A model generated the notes under the pieces. The model did not search any database and was not told where the DNA came from. It saw only the letters and a list, made by a program, of their open reading frames with translations. Shown here in pieces: positions 26,805 through 35,384 of a stretch of 58,292 bases of DNA. The translations under genes were made by a program, and so were the position numbers. Numbering within the stretch: the first letter of the stretch is position 1; each line of letters opens with the position of its first letter. Source of the DNA: Bacillus norwichensis (GTDB lineage Bacteria; Bacillota; Bacilli; Bacillales; Bacillaceae_C); NCBI RefSeq assembly GCF_014836955.1, contig NZ_JACSPV010000027.1:1-58292 (forward strand), in the 5' to 3' direction.

Positions 26805-26832
26805 GCAAACTTTTTTATAACACTTGTTCGTC
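26805..26832 (+). promoter_or_regulatory. ECF-type autoregulatory promoter of sigV
   Basis: GCAAAC, 18 bases starting with TTTTTT, then CGTCTATAAT. The promoter in front of oatA has the same AAAC-N18-CGTCTAT layout, which supports both. Confidence 0.7.
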
Positions 26833-26888
26833 TATAATTTGTAACAGTTTATAAAATGTATTTCTAAAAAGGAGCTCTTTGAAGGTAA

Positions 26889-27386
26889 ATGAAGAAAAAT
26901 GATGCGCATGAACTATTCGTCAATTGTATTAATGATCATAAAGAAGATTTCTATCGTTTAGCATTCAGTTATGTGAAAAATAAAGAAGATGCATTAGATA
27001 TCGTTCAAGAGTCGATTAAAAAGGCGCTTGTTTCCATTGAGACAATCAAAGATCCTGAATCCATAAAAAGTTGGTTTTATAAAATAGTCGTTCGGACGGC
27101 AATCGACTTTTTAAGAAAACAAAAGAAATTGACGTTAGCCGACGATCAAACCATTGAGTTTTTAAGTGCTGGAAAAGAAGATGCATACAAGGATATCGAT
27201 CTTCATAACGCTTTAGATGAATTGCCACTTCCATATAAAACCGTTATCATTCTGCGCTTCTTTGAGGATTTAAAATTAGAGGAAATTGCGGAAATTGTAG
27301 ATGAAAACATTAACACAGTGAAAACACGACTTTACAGGGGATTAAAGTTGCTGCGCATTTCAATTACGGAGGAGGATTTCATATAA
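26889..27386 (+). CDS. sigV: ECF RNA polymerase sigma factor SigV
   Basis: 165 residues with sigma region 2 (EDFYRLAFSYVKNKEDALDIVQES) and region 4 (LPLPYKTVIILRFFEDLKLEEIAEIVDENINTVKTRLYRG). Identity as SigV comes from the neighbours: an RsiV-type anti-sigma factor starting in its stop codon and oatA downstream, the same order as in B. subtilis, where SigV responds to lysozyme. The ATG at 26889 has GAAGGT close by and AAGGAG further upstream; the start is moderately certain. Confidence 0.88.
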   Translation: MKKNDAHELFVNCINDHKEDFYRLAFSYVKNKEDALDIVQESIKKALVSIETIKDPESIKSWFYKIVVRTAIDFLRKQKKLTLADDQTIEFLSAGKEDAYKDIDLHNALDELPLPYKTVIILRFFEDLKLEEIAEIVDENINTVKTRLYRGLKLLRISITEEDFI

Positions 27387-28243
27387 TGGATAAAAAATTA
27401 GAGACTTTAAGAGAAGCATATAAAGATATACCCATTCCAAAAGAGTTAGATGCTGTTGTTACTAAAGCACTTCAGAAAAAGAAAAAAAGGAAACCTTTAT
27501 ATATATGGCCAGCAGGTGTAACTGCTGCAGCTCTATTATTCATTGCAACAGTAAACTTTAGTCCGGACGCAGCAAACGCTATGTCTAAAGTTCCTTTTGT
27601 CAAAAAGATCATAGAAGTAATCACGTTCCACGAGTTCAAGGAAGAAAAGGACAATTCCAGCATTAATGTTAAAACTCCAGCCGTTACAGGTCTTGACAAT
27701 AAATCACTTGAGTCCAATCTAAATAAAAAGTATATAGAAGAAAGCAAAAAGCTGTATGAAGAATTCACACATTCATCAGCCTCTAAAAAGGGACATTTTT
27801 CAATTGATAGTGATTATGAAAAGGTAACGGATACGCCCGTTATTTTATCTATTCGCCGTACCACTCAAAGAACACAAGCATCGGGATATATTCAAGATCA
27901 GTATGTTTCCATTGATAAAGAGAACCATGTGCTAATCACTCTGAAGAGTTTGTTTAAAAATAATCAGTATGTCAATGTCATCAGCGAAAACATTAAAGAA
28001 CAGATGAAACAGCAGATGAAGGATGACCCTAATAAAGCTTATTTTATAACAGATGAAGACATGCCTGAGGAGACTTTTACTAAAATTGATCCAAATCAAC
28101 AGTTTTATATTACTGACGATTATAAATTAGTGATTTCATTCGATGAATATGAAGTGGCCCCGGGATATATGGGAGCTGTTGAGTTTAAAATTCCAACAGA
28201 AGTGATTTCAGACATGCTCGTTGGAGACAGATACATTCACTAA
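27386..28243 (+). CDS. rsiV: Anti-sigma factor RsiV (lysozyme receptor type)
   Basis: 285 residues: a cytoplasmic segment (1-30) that binds the sigma factor, one membrane helix (about 36-56), and an extracytoplasmic part with DUF4179-like and DUF3298 regions (FYITDDYKLVISFDEYEVAPGYMG near the end). In B. subtilis RsiV binds lysozyme, is cleaved, and frees SigV. The ATG shares one base with the sigV stop codon (TAATG), so production is coupled. A strong terminator follows. Confidence 0.88.
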   Translation: MDKKLETLREAYKDIPIPKELDAVVTKALQKKKKRKPLYIWPAGVTAAALLFIATVNFSPDAANAMSKVPFVKKIIEVITFHEFKEEKDNSSINVKTPAVTGLDNKSLESNLNKKYIEESKKLYEEFTHSSASKKGHFSIDSDYEKVTDTPVILSIRRTTQRTQASGYIQDQYVSIDKENHVLITLKSLFKNNQYVNVISENIKEQMKQQMKDDPNKAYFITDEDMPEETFTKIDPNQQFYITDDYKLVISFDEYEVAPGYMGAVEFKIPTEVISDMLVGDRYIH

Positions 28244-28263
28244 AACCGGGACATGAGCACTCT

Positions 28264-28308
28264 ATAAACAAACGCCCTTTCTGTATGGAAGAAAGGGCGT
28301 TTGTTTAT
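28264..28308. terminator. Bidirectional terminator after rsiV
   Basis: Perfect 19-base inverted repeat with core AAACGCCCTTTCT / AGAAAGGGCGTTT and a 7-base loop, with AT-rich flanks on both sides. It ends sigV-rsiV, and probably once ended the decayed gene on the opposite strand. Confidence 0.92.
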
Positions 28309-28309
28309 A

Positions 28310-28405
28310 TTACAGATATTCCGCATCGATAGTCCATGCGGGTAAAGAGCCAGTCCTCCTTTCAATGTATTTTTGTAACAGATTTAAATGTATCTCCCAG
28401 CCCTT
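28310..28405 (-). pseudogene. Remnant of an SRPBCC/AHSA1-type gene, C-terminus only
   Basis: 32 codons on the minus strand beginning KGWEIHLNLLQKYIE and ending in TAA at 28310. The GW-x-x-HLxxL pattern is the final helix of SRPBCC (activator of Hsp90 ATPase-like) proteins. The frame is closed upstream by a stop codon and no N-terminal part exists, so this is a gene relic next to the shared terminator. The rest of 28406-28609 contains the oatA promoter. Confidence 0.45.
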
Positions 28406-28462
28406 TAAACATTAGACGTTCAAAAAAATAAAAAAGTTTGGCCTAAATTTTCTCTTTTTCCA

Positions 28463-28490
28463 TGAAACAAAATGATCAGATAGAGACGTC
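28463..28490 (+). promoter_or_regulatory. SigV-type promoter of oatA
   Basis: TGAAAC, 18 bases, CGTCTATTAA. Same spacing and -10 as the promoter at 26805-26832. It lies 120 bases before the oatA start. Confidence 0.75.
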
Positions 28491-28609
28491 TATTAACTGG
28501 AGAAGTCACTTTTTCAAATTCGTTTCAATTAGAACAGTCCTATTGATGAAGCGAAGGTTCGAAACATCTCCATCAACATGAAGTTGTACAGTTAATTGGA
28601 GGAATTTTT

Positions 28610-30508
28610 ATGTTAAGCAAGACACCAAACCGCCGTTATATCCCCGGATTAGATGGACTCCGAGCTTTAGCAGTACTAACTGTCATAGCTTATCATTTTA
28701 ACTTCAGTTGGGCTAAAGGAGGATTCCTTGGGGTCGATATTTTCTTTGTTTTATCCGGTTATTTAATAACATCTACGATTCTACCGATACAAGGAAATCA
28801 CTTAACATTAAACTTGCGAGAATTTTGGTTTGAACGGATTCGCCGTTTACTTCCAGCTGCCTATTTCATGATTATGACTGTTCTCGTTTGGGTGATGTTA
28901 TTTAACCGGGAGCTTCTTAATACTGTACGCGGAGATGCCATATCTTCGATTTTTTATACAAGCAATTGGTGGTTCATTTTTCATAAGCTTTCCTATTTTG
29001 ATATTTTTGGCTCCCCTTCACCTTTGAAAAATTTATGGTCACTGGCAATTGAAGAACAATTTTATTTCATTTGGCCCATTGCATTGACTGTTGGACTATC
29101 TATATTTAAAAATCGGAGTAAGCTTTCTATTGCCGTCTTTCTCGTAGCTTTAAGTTCTGCAATTTTAATGAGCATATTATATCACCCTGGAACTGATCCT
29201 AGTCGCGTCTATTATGGGACAGATACCCGTTTATTCGAACTGCTAATCGGCTGTTCACTTGCCCTTATTTGGCCAATGAAAAGACTCTCGTCCAAAAAAC
29301 TCTCTGCAGGGCTTAGCAATACGCTAAATATCACAAGTATGATTGCTTTTGGTATCTTTATCATTTGTATTTTTTTGGTGGACGAGTACCAAGTGTTTTT
29401 ATATCGAGGAGGACTGTTACTCGTATGTATAAATGCAGCCATTCTAATCGCCTGTGTGTGTCATCCAGCTAGTTTTTTAGGGAATTTACTTTCTTGGAAA
29501 CCTCTCCGTTGGATTGGTTCAAGATCATATGGAATCTACATCTGGCATTACCCTGTGACGGTATTGGGCACCCCTGTTCAAGAAATAGGGAAGCCCGTAT
29601 TTTGGCGTGTTGGTTTACAATTAGCCATCATATTGATCATAGCTGAGTTTTCATATCGTTTTATTGAAACCCCCATTCGAAAAAATGGATTCCGTCCCTT
29701 CTTTAGGCAATACCTTGCGATTAACATAATCAATTGGAGAAGCTTTCCTTTAGCTAGAAAAGTTTCAACTGTACTGATTCCATTAATCCTTTTGATGTTT
29801 ACTGCTGGTATAACTGGTGTGGTAAAAGGCGAAGAGAAGAAAGAGTCAATAAAGTCCTATCCGGCTCAAGTAAAAATAAATGATGATCGACCTTCCAGCA
29901 AAAAAGTTTCTAAGCAGGGAAGCCATACATTGGAGAAAGATTCCGCTGACCAAAGTAGCGAGAAAAAATCAGCACCCAAAATTGAACAGAGCAATGAGCC
30001 TAAGAAAGAGGAAAACTTAACAGCAAATAAAGCTTATACAGGAATACTAGGCATTGGAGATTCAGTCATGATAGATATTGCTCCAAGTTTACATAAAATT
30101 TACCCCACCATTACGATTGATGCAAAAGTTGGAAGACAAGTGTCACAAGCCGCTAATTTGGCGCCCGGTTACGCAGCGTTTAATCACCCAGATAAAGCCG
30201 TCATTATTCAGCTGGGGACAAATGGATATTTTTCCACCAGTCAAATTGATACATTGCTTAATGCTTTCTCGGATGCTCATATTTATTTAATAACTGTACG
30301 TGTCCCACGTCCATGGGAAAGCAAAGTAAACGATGCGTTATATGAGAAGGCAAGGGACAATGACAATATTACAATGGTAGATTGGTATTCTACGGCTATT
30401 AATCATCCAGAATACTTTACAGCGGACGGTGTCCATCTGGAACCAAAAGGGGTTGAAGCTTTAACGAATCTGATTGATCAATCCATAAATGATCATAATG
30501 GTAAATAA
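28610..30508 (+). CDS. oatA: Peptidoglycan O-acetyltransferase OatA
   Basis: 632 residues. Residues 1-375 are an acyltransferase-3 membrane domain (about 10 helices; start YIPGLDGLRALAVLTVIAYH, motif FFVLSGYLIT). A lysine/serine-rich linker (about 410-470) leads to an extracellular SGNH-type esterase domain with GDSVMID, GTNG and DGVHL, giving the Ser-Asp-His triad. It acetylates muramic acid and so blocks lysozyme. GGAGG lies in front of the ATG. The SigV-type promoter fits the known stress circuit. Confidence 0.92.
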   Translation: MLSKTPNRRYIPGLDGLRALAVLTVIAYHFNFSWAKGGFLGVDIFFVLSGYLITSTILPIQGNHLTLNLREFWFERIRRLLPAAYFMIMTVLVWVMLFNRELLNTVRGDAISSIFYTSNWWFIFHKLSYFDIFGSPSPLKNLWSLAIEEQFYFIWPIALTVGLSIFKNRSKLSIAVFLVALSSAILMSILYHPGTDPSRVYYGTDTRLFELLIGCSLALIWPMKRLSSKKLSAGLSNTLNITSMIAFGIFIICIFLVDEYQVFLYRGGLLLVCINAAILIACVCHPASFLGNLLSWKPLRWIGSRSYGIYIWHYPVTVLGTPVQEIGKPVFWRVGLQLAIILIIAEFSYRFIETPIRKNGFRPFFRQYLAINIINWRSFPLARKVSTVLIPLILLMFTAGITGVVKGEEKKESIKSYPAQVKINDDRPSSKKVSKQGSHTLEKDSADQSSEKKSAPKIEQSNEPKKEENLTANKAYTGILGIGDSVMIDIAPSLHKIYPTITIDAKVGRQVSQAANLAPGYAAFNHPDKAVIIQLGTNGYFSTSQIDTLLNAFSDAHIYLITVRVPRPWESKVNDALYEKARDNDNITMVDWYSTAINHPEYFTADGVHLEPKGVEALTNLIDQSINDHNGK

Positions 30509-30536
30509 AAATTTTGATGATAGTGCCTCATTTATC

Positions 30537-30594
30537 AAAAGGGGGCTGTTGCAGAAAATCAGTTTTCACTGACTTTCTGAACAGCCCCCTTCTT
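30537..30594. terminator. Bidirectional terminator between oatA and swrC
   Basis: AAAAGGGGGCTGTTGCAGAAA pairs with TTTCTG-AACAGCCCCCTTCT (arms 30537-30557 and 30574-30592). It stands between two convergent genes and has T/A runs on both sides. Confidence 0.92.
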
Positions 30595-30616
30595 AGTCAA
30601 GGTACTCTTAATTTCA

Positions 30617-33600
30617 TTAATTCTCTTCTATTTCTTTGCGGTTTTTCTTAAATAGTTTAGACAAGACTTCATATACAATTGGTACAACAATTAAAGTTAA
30701 TAAGGTAGAGCTTGCCAAACCGCCTATGACCGTGATTCCAAGACCTTTTGAAATCAAGCCTCCGCCGCCATTGCCTAGTGCCAATGGGATTAACGCCCCA
30801 ATGGTAGCAATTGCGGTCATCAGGATTGGGCGGAGACGCGTTGCTCCAGCTTCCAATACAGCCTGACGCATTTCCAATCCAGATCGTTCCATACGGACAA
30901 TCCGGTCGACCAAAACAATGGCGTTCGTCACAACAATACCGATGAGCATCAGTAGCCCCATCATCACAGAGACCGAGATCGTCTCACCAGCTAGATATAA
31001 GCCGACAAAAGCTCCAATAACAGTAAATGGTAGTGAGAACAAAATAGCAAATGGCGCCACACCTTCATGGAAAGTGACAACAAGGATGAAGTATACGATA
31101 GCAATCGCAGCTAACATAGCCATGCCCAACTGAGTAAATGTTTCATCCATGTCTGCCTGTACACCGGCAATATCGACTGTTACGCCTTTTGGCAGATCCA
31201 GCTTATCTACCTTTTTACCAATCTGGGAAGTTACTTTGGAAATATCATCGCCTTTAACTGTCCCTGAAATCGTAGCATAGTATTCACCTTTACTGCGGTC
31301 GAGTGTATTGTACGTAGATCCTTTTTTCACTTTGACAAGATCTGCAAGCGGTACTGTATCACCCGTTGCCGTTGGAATTTTCTTATCCAAAAGCTCATCC
31401 ACAGTTTCCGGCTGAGCCGCTTGTTCTTGTTGAACAACGACATCTAAAGTGTCTCCGTCTTTTTCTACCGTCGTTAATACATCTTTTGTATTTTGAGGGT
31501 TTAACATCATTACAATCTGACCTGTTGTCAAACCTTTTTTCAGCAATTCAGCCTGTTCAACTCGGAACGTATATTTGACAAAAGTTCCCTCGGAGCTGGC
31601 AGAAACATCTTTCAACCCATCGTTGTCCTTCATAATGTCTTCTACCTGCTGTACCGATTCATTCAGTTTATCTAAATTTTCGCTGTAGAGGGTGTAACTG
31701 ACTTCATTGGTAGAGCCAGACATTGATGAGAAGTCCTGACTTTTCCATGTTCCTGATTGATCAAGTGTCGTTACATATTTCTCTACTTTTTCCCTTACTT
31801 CCGAGAAGTTTTCCATATCCGGGTCAAAAATCAAGTACATTAAGGCACCGCCTGAGCCGCCGCCCATCATTACTGCGGAAGGATCCCCAGCTTCTGTGAT
31901 GGACACTTGAACAATGTCAATGTCATCACGTTTCAGCATTTTATCTTCAACAGCTTTAACATTTTCCAGCGTGTCTTCTTTCAGTTCCCCTGCTTTTGGC
32001 GTGTACGTTAAATACATTACCTTTTCTTCGTCACTGCCTAAGAAGCTAAAACCGATGAGTGGCGTCAACGCCAAACTTCCTACTAATAAAGCAATCGCAA
32101 GTACTGACGCAATGATTTTGTGGTTAAGCACTTTATTAAGAGAGCTTTTATACCAGTTTGCTAGTTTGCCCGGCCCCTTATGGCTTTTCTTAGTTTTCTC
32201 ACCATATAATTTCTTTTTAAACAAGAAATGTGAAAGGGCAGGCACAATGGTGATTGCTACAAGCAACGAAGCACCGAGAGCAAACGCCATTGTCAAAGCA
32301 AATGGCATGAACAATTCACCGACCATACCACCAACAAAAATCATCGGCGCAAATACGGCAACTGTTACTAATGTAGAGGACATAATTGGTTTGAACATTT
32401 CAATGGTCGCTTCACGTATAAGAGCACGACCGTTCAGTTTTTCCTCTTTTAAATGCAGGCGCCGGTAAATATTTTCAACAACAACAATCGAATCATCAAT
32501 AACCCGACCGATCGCTACCGTAACCGCACCAAGCGTCATAATATTCAACGTAATATCCATCCAGTTCAATAGCAGTAATGCCATGAAAATAGATACTGGA
32601 ATCGATATAATCGAAATGAGTGTTGATTTAAAGTCTCGGAGGAAAAGAAGGATGATTAATATAGCAATCAATCCGCCGAACAACGCTTTTTCAATCATCG
32701 TTGCCACAGAATCCTCAATCGGCTCTCCTTGGTCAAGCGTGACGTCAATGGAAAGAGCATCATACTTCGACTTTTCTTCCTTGATTAATTTCTTCACTTT
32801 ATTTACAACATCAACTGTGTTCGCCTGCTGGTCTTTGACAATCTGAATCGCTATCGCATCTTTTCCGTTTGTACGGGAAACCGATTCAACTTTTCCGACC
32901 GTCTTGATCTTCGCAATATCACCAAGCTTCACAAATGGTGATGGATTGTCGGCAGTCGGAGTGATAGGAATTAACATATCCTTCAATTCCTTGACAGTCA
33001 TGAATTTCCCATCAACCGAAACTGCTTGCTCTCCCTCTTTAAACTCATAAAGCCCTAATGAAACGTCCATGTTACTCGCTTGGATCATTTCTTTGACTTT
33101 ATCTTCTGTCAAATCCAATTTTTCCATCTTCGCTTTGTTGTACGTGAGATCTACTTCTTCAATGTGCTGACCAGTGATGGTAGCTGATGCCACACCATCA
33201 AGTTTTTCGATTTTCGGCAGCAAACTTTCATCCACTGTCGACGTTAGTTCAACAATGTCTTCTTTTGAGCTGCTTACACTAAGGGCAATAACCGGCATCA
33301 TGTTCATGCTGATAGCTGATGTTGTCGGCTCCTCTGCCCCCTCCGGCAATTCAACATTATCCAAAGCTGAATTTAATTCCCTTTTCGCCTCGTCCATATC
33401 GATTCCATATTCATACTCCACTTGAATACTCGACATATTGGAATATGAATTTGAGTAAACTGCTTTTACATGGTCAAGGCCTTCTACCGCTTTTTCTATT
33501 GGCATGGAAACATCTTCCATCACTTGTTCAGGAGTTGCTCCAGGATATACACCTGTCACCATTAAGAAAGGAATGGAAATATCCGGAATCGTCTCCGTTT

Positions 33601-33700
33601 TCATCCGAGTTCCTGAATAAATCCCAGAAACTGTAATGATGATGGTAAGAAGCCATACTGCAAGTTTATTCTTTAACACAAAATTAACTAATCCGTTCAC
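30617..33700 (-). CDS. swrC: RND-family efflux pump SwrC/YerP type
   Basis: 1027 residues, full-length AcrB/MMPL-like RND transporter with 12 membrane helices, two large external loops and the charged helix-4 stretch GAVTVAIGRVIDDSIVVVENI. Gram-positive relatives (B. subtilis SwrC) export surfactin and other amphiphiles and affect swarming. GTG start with AGGCAGG upstream. Divergent from a TetR gene with an operator between -35 and -10 of this promoter. No membrane-fusion protein is adjacent. Confidence 0.9.
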   Translation of the reverse strand: MNGLVNFVLKNKLAVWLLTIIITVSGIYSGTRMKTETIPDISIPFLMVTGVYPGATPEQVMEDVSMPIEKAVEGLDHVKAVYSNSYSNMSSIQVEYEYGIDMDEAKRELNSALDNVELPEGAEEPTTSAISMNMMPVIALSVSSSKEDIVELTSTVDESLLPKIEKLDGVASATITGQHIEEVDLTYNKAKMEKLDLTEDKVKEMIQASNMDVSLGLYEFKEGEQAVSVDGKFMTVKELKDMLIPITPTADNPSPFVKLGDIAKIKTVGKVESVSRTNGKDAIAIQIVKDQQANTVDVVNKVKKLIKEEKSKYDALSIDVTLDQGEPIEDSVATMIEKALFGGLIAILIILLFLRDFKSTLISIISIPVSIFMALLLLNWMDITLNIMTLGAVTVAIGRVIDDSIVVVENIYRRLHLKEEKLNGRALIREATIEMFKPIMSSTLVTVAVFAPMIFVGGMVGELFMPFALTMAFALGASLLVAITIVPALSHFLFKKKLYGEKTKKSHKGPGKLANWYKSSLNKVLNHKIIASVLAIALLVGSLALTPLIGFSFLGSDEEKVMYLTYTPKAGELKEDTLENVKAVEDKMLKRDDIDIVQVSITEAGDPSAVMMGGGSGGALMYLIFDPDMENFSEVREKVEKYVTTLDQSGTWKSQDFSSMSGSTNEVSYTLYSENLDKLNESVQQVEDIMKDNDGLKDVSASSEGTFVKYTFRVEQAELLKKGLTTGQIVMMLNPQNTKDVLTTVEKDGDTLDVVVQQEQAAQPETVDELLDKKIPTATGDTVPLADLVKVKKGSTYNTLDRSKGEYYATISGTVKGDDISKVTSQIGKKVDKLDLPKGVTVDIAGVQADMDETFTQLGMAMLAAIAIVYFILVVTFHEGVAPFAILFSLPFTVIGAFVGLYLAGETISVSVMMGLLMLIGIVVTNAIVLVDRIVRMERSGLEMRQAVLEAGATRLRPILMTAIATIGALIPLALGNGGGGLISKGLGITVIGGLASSTLLTLIVVPIVYEVLSKLFKKNRKEIEEN

Positions 33701-33718
33701 AATTACACCTGCCTCAAA

Positions 33719-33771
33719 TTGACTTTTTCCTTACAGTTCCTTATAATAATGACCGATTGGTCATTTGTCAA
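33719..33771. promoter_or_regulatory. Face-to-face swrC/tetR promoters with a shared operator
   Basis: Plus strand: TTGACT, 17 bases, TATAAT (33719-33747) for the TetR gene. Minus strand: TTGACA, 17 bases, TATTAT (33771-33743) for swrC. The palindrome ATGACC-GATT-GGTCAT at 33749-33764 fills the spacer of the swrC promoter and lies just after the -10 of the other, so one bound repressor would stop both. Confidence 0.88.
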
Positions 33772-33797
33772 TGAATATCCTAGGAGCGAGCAATAAC

Positions 33798-34622
33798 ATG
33801 GCAAAAAAACAATTAATTATGGAAAAGGCATTGGAGCTTTTTGCAGATCAGGGATTTAAAGCTACGTCTGTCCAACAAATAACAGAACATTGCGGTATTT
33901 CTAAAGGAGCATTCTACCTTTCCTTCAAATCTAAGGACGAATTGATATTAGAGTTGTTTGATCATTTTTCAATGCAGGATTTATCAGAGATTGACTACCT
34001 GGTCAAAAATTCAGAAACTAAAACGCTTTTATATGATTTTTATCTTGCAATGTTTCATTCTTCTCAACAACATTCGGACTTCGCTAAGATTTTTATTAAG
34101 GAACAGATGCATACACTCGATGAAAAATTTGTAAATAAAATGCAATCCTTTGACAGAGCACTCGAGGAAGGGATTTTAGCCATCGTAGAAAGATTGTATG
34201 GCGAGGAAATCGAAAAGATTAAATATGATTTGATCTACTGTATCAAAGGTTTTTTGAACACTTATTCACAAATTCTTTTATTCAGTGAAATGCCGGTTGA
34301 TTTGGACTTGCTAGCACAATCGCTTGTTGAGAAAACAAATGTGCTTGCGAAACATACGACCATCCCCTTTGTTACAAAAGAGATGGCCCAGATGCCTCCA
34401 GCAACCGAGGAGATAACGAAAGAACAACTCCTTGAAATGATGGAAGAGATAATGGAAGAAATAACCGATTCGATTGAAAAGGAATCACTGATCTTACTAA
34501 AAGAGCACCTAGTAGAGCCATCCCTCGACGCTGCCATTGTGAAGGGTTTGCTGGAAAACATTTGGAAAAACCCTCACTGTAAATGGCTCTCTTATTTACT
34601 TCGGCGGTATTGGGAGCTTTGA
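33798..34622 (+). CDS. TetR-family repressor of swrC
   Basis: 274 residues from the ATG at 33798 (TAGGAG upstream). The N-terminal helix-turn-helix is typical (ALELFADQGFKATSVQQITEHCGISKGAFYLSFKSKDEL). The ligand domain is longer than usual, with an acidic segment (LLEMMEEIMEEITDSIEKE) and an extra C-terminal helix pair. Position and operator point to control of swrC and of itself, probably relieved by an amphiphilic drug or lipopeptide. A start at 33765 would overlap the operator and has no ribosome binding site. Confidence 0.88.
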   Translation: MAKKQLIMEKALELFADQGFKATSVQQITEHCGISKGAFYLSFKSKDELILELFDHFSMQDLSEIDYLVKNSETKTLLYDFYLAMFHSSQQHSDFAKIFIKEQMHTLDEKFVNKMQSFDRALEEGILAIVERLYGEEIEKIKYDLIYCIKGFLNTYSQILLFSEMPVDLDLLAQSLVEKTNVLAKHTTIPFVTKEMAQMPPATEEITKEQLLEMMEEIMEEITDSIEKESLILLKEHLVEPSLDAAIVKGLLENIWKNPHCKWLSYLLRRYWEL

Positions 34623-34637
34623 GCTTCTGTTTTAAAA

Positions 34638-34915
34638 AATGCCTGCACACATTTCATAATGTGGCAGGCACAATCTACTAAGAAAACTATCAGGAAATCA
34701 ATATCTTGTGTAGAACCCCACTTACAATCTCCCCTGCTGTCTTCGGCGCAGTTTTTCCGGGCAGCCCAAGGGCATGAACAGCCTTCAAACCTTTTTCTCG
34801 AGCAAACACGAAGTCCATTCATCCGGATAATCAGGAAAGAATTCTCCATTTTTGAAAGAATGCCAGTCTCCAAAATCATATAAGGGATACAAATATCCAT
34901 TTTTCGAAAATTGAT
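34638..34915 (-). pseudogene. Broken copy of the dpaA 3' end and its terminator
   Basis: The stretch matches 39290-39585 closely, including the terminator hairpin GCCTGCACAC..GTGGCAGGC and the codons for about the last 85 residues of dpaA, but with internal deletions (one of about 25 bases) and no 5' part. It is in the same orientation as the intact gene, 4.6 kb away, so the two form direct repeats around the citrate genes. Repeat A3 follows 21 bases beyond the end of the similarity. Confidence 0.85.
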
Positions 34916-34935
34916 TGCCTGTTTAAAAATAAACG

Positions 34936-35094
34936 TCAAATGCGCCTTGGCGTAATTATCGAGGTCCGCTCGATAAATTTCCTCTGTAAATCTGTGACAT
35001 TCGCCAAGGGCTTTAACTTTATTCAGCTGGAATACCAACACACCTTCATCTCACCACTTACAGAAGTAGGAAACTTTTGCTGAATGAAGTTAAA
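34936..35094 (+). repeat. Family A hairpin repeat, copy A3
   Basis: 159 bp: left end TCAAATGCGCCTTGGCGTA, the hairpin ATTATCGAG-GTCCG-CTCGATAAAT, the stretch TTCCTCTGTAAATCTGTG, then the right end with CTCACCACTT..AAGTAGG and GCTGAATGAAGTTAAA. It lacks the GGGG/CCCC hairpin found in A1 and A4. From 35095 to 35384 I see only the probable leader and promoter of citS (TTGATA, 16 bases, TATATT near 35324-35351). Confidence 0.85.
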
Positions 35095-35384
35095 AATTGT
35101 ATGGTTAAAAATAATTCACCCTGTACTCAACTAGTAATTGATTAATCTCTTCTTTAGTGAAAAAACACTTAGCCAATGTAATTGGATTTGTTCTATATGC
35201 CCAAATTCAAATCAATCCCGTCCGACTCAGCTGGCTTTTCTCCGTTTCCAACGTTTCTCACTTTTTTAACCGCCCTTCTGTTCCTTCATATAAGCATAGA
35301 GCCGCCGGATGACATTTTCCTTTTGATATATATTTTTATAATGCTATATTATCAGCAGACCTTAACACTGAAGGAGTTTTCAAC

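Noticed and set aside
35105-35176. 23-codon minus-strand frame starting MAKCFFTKEEINQL, resembling the N-terminus of some IS3-type transposases
   Set aside because: Too short, no ribosome binding site, and no further transposase sequence around it. It may be a relic but cannot be supported.
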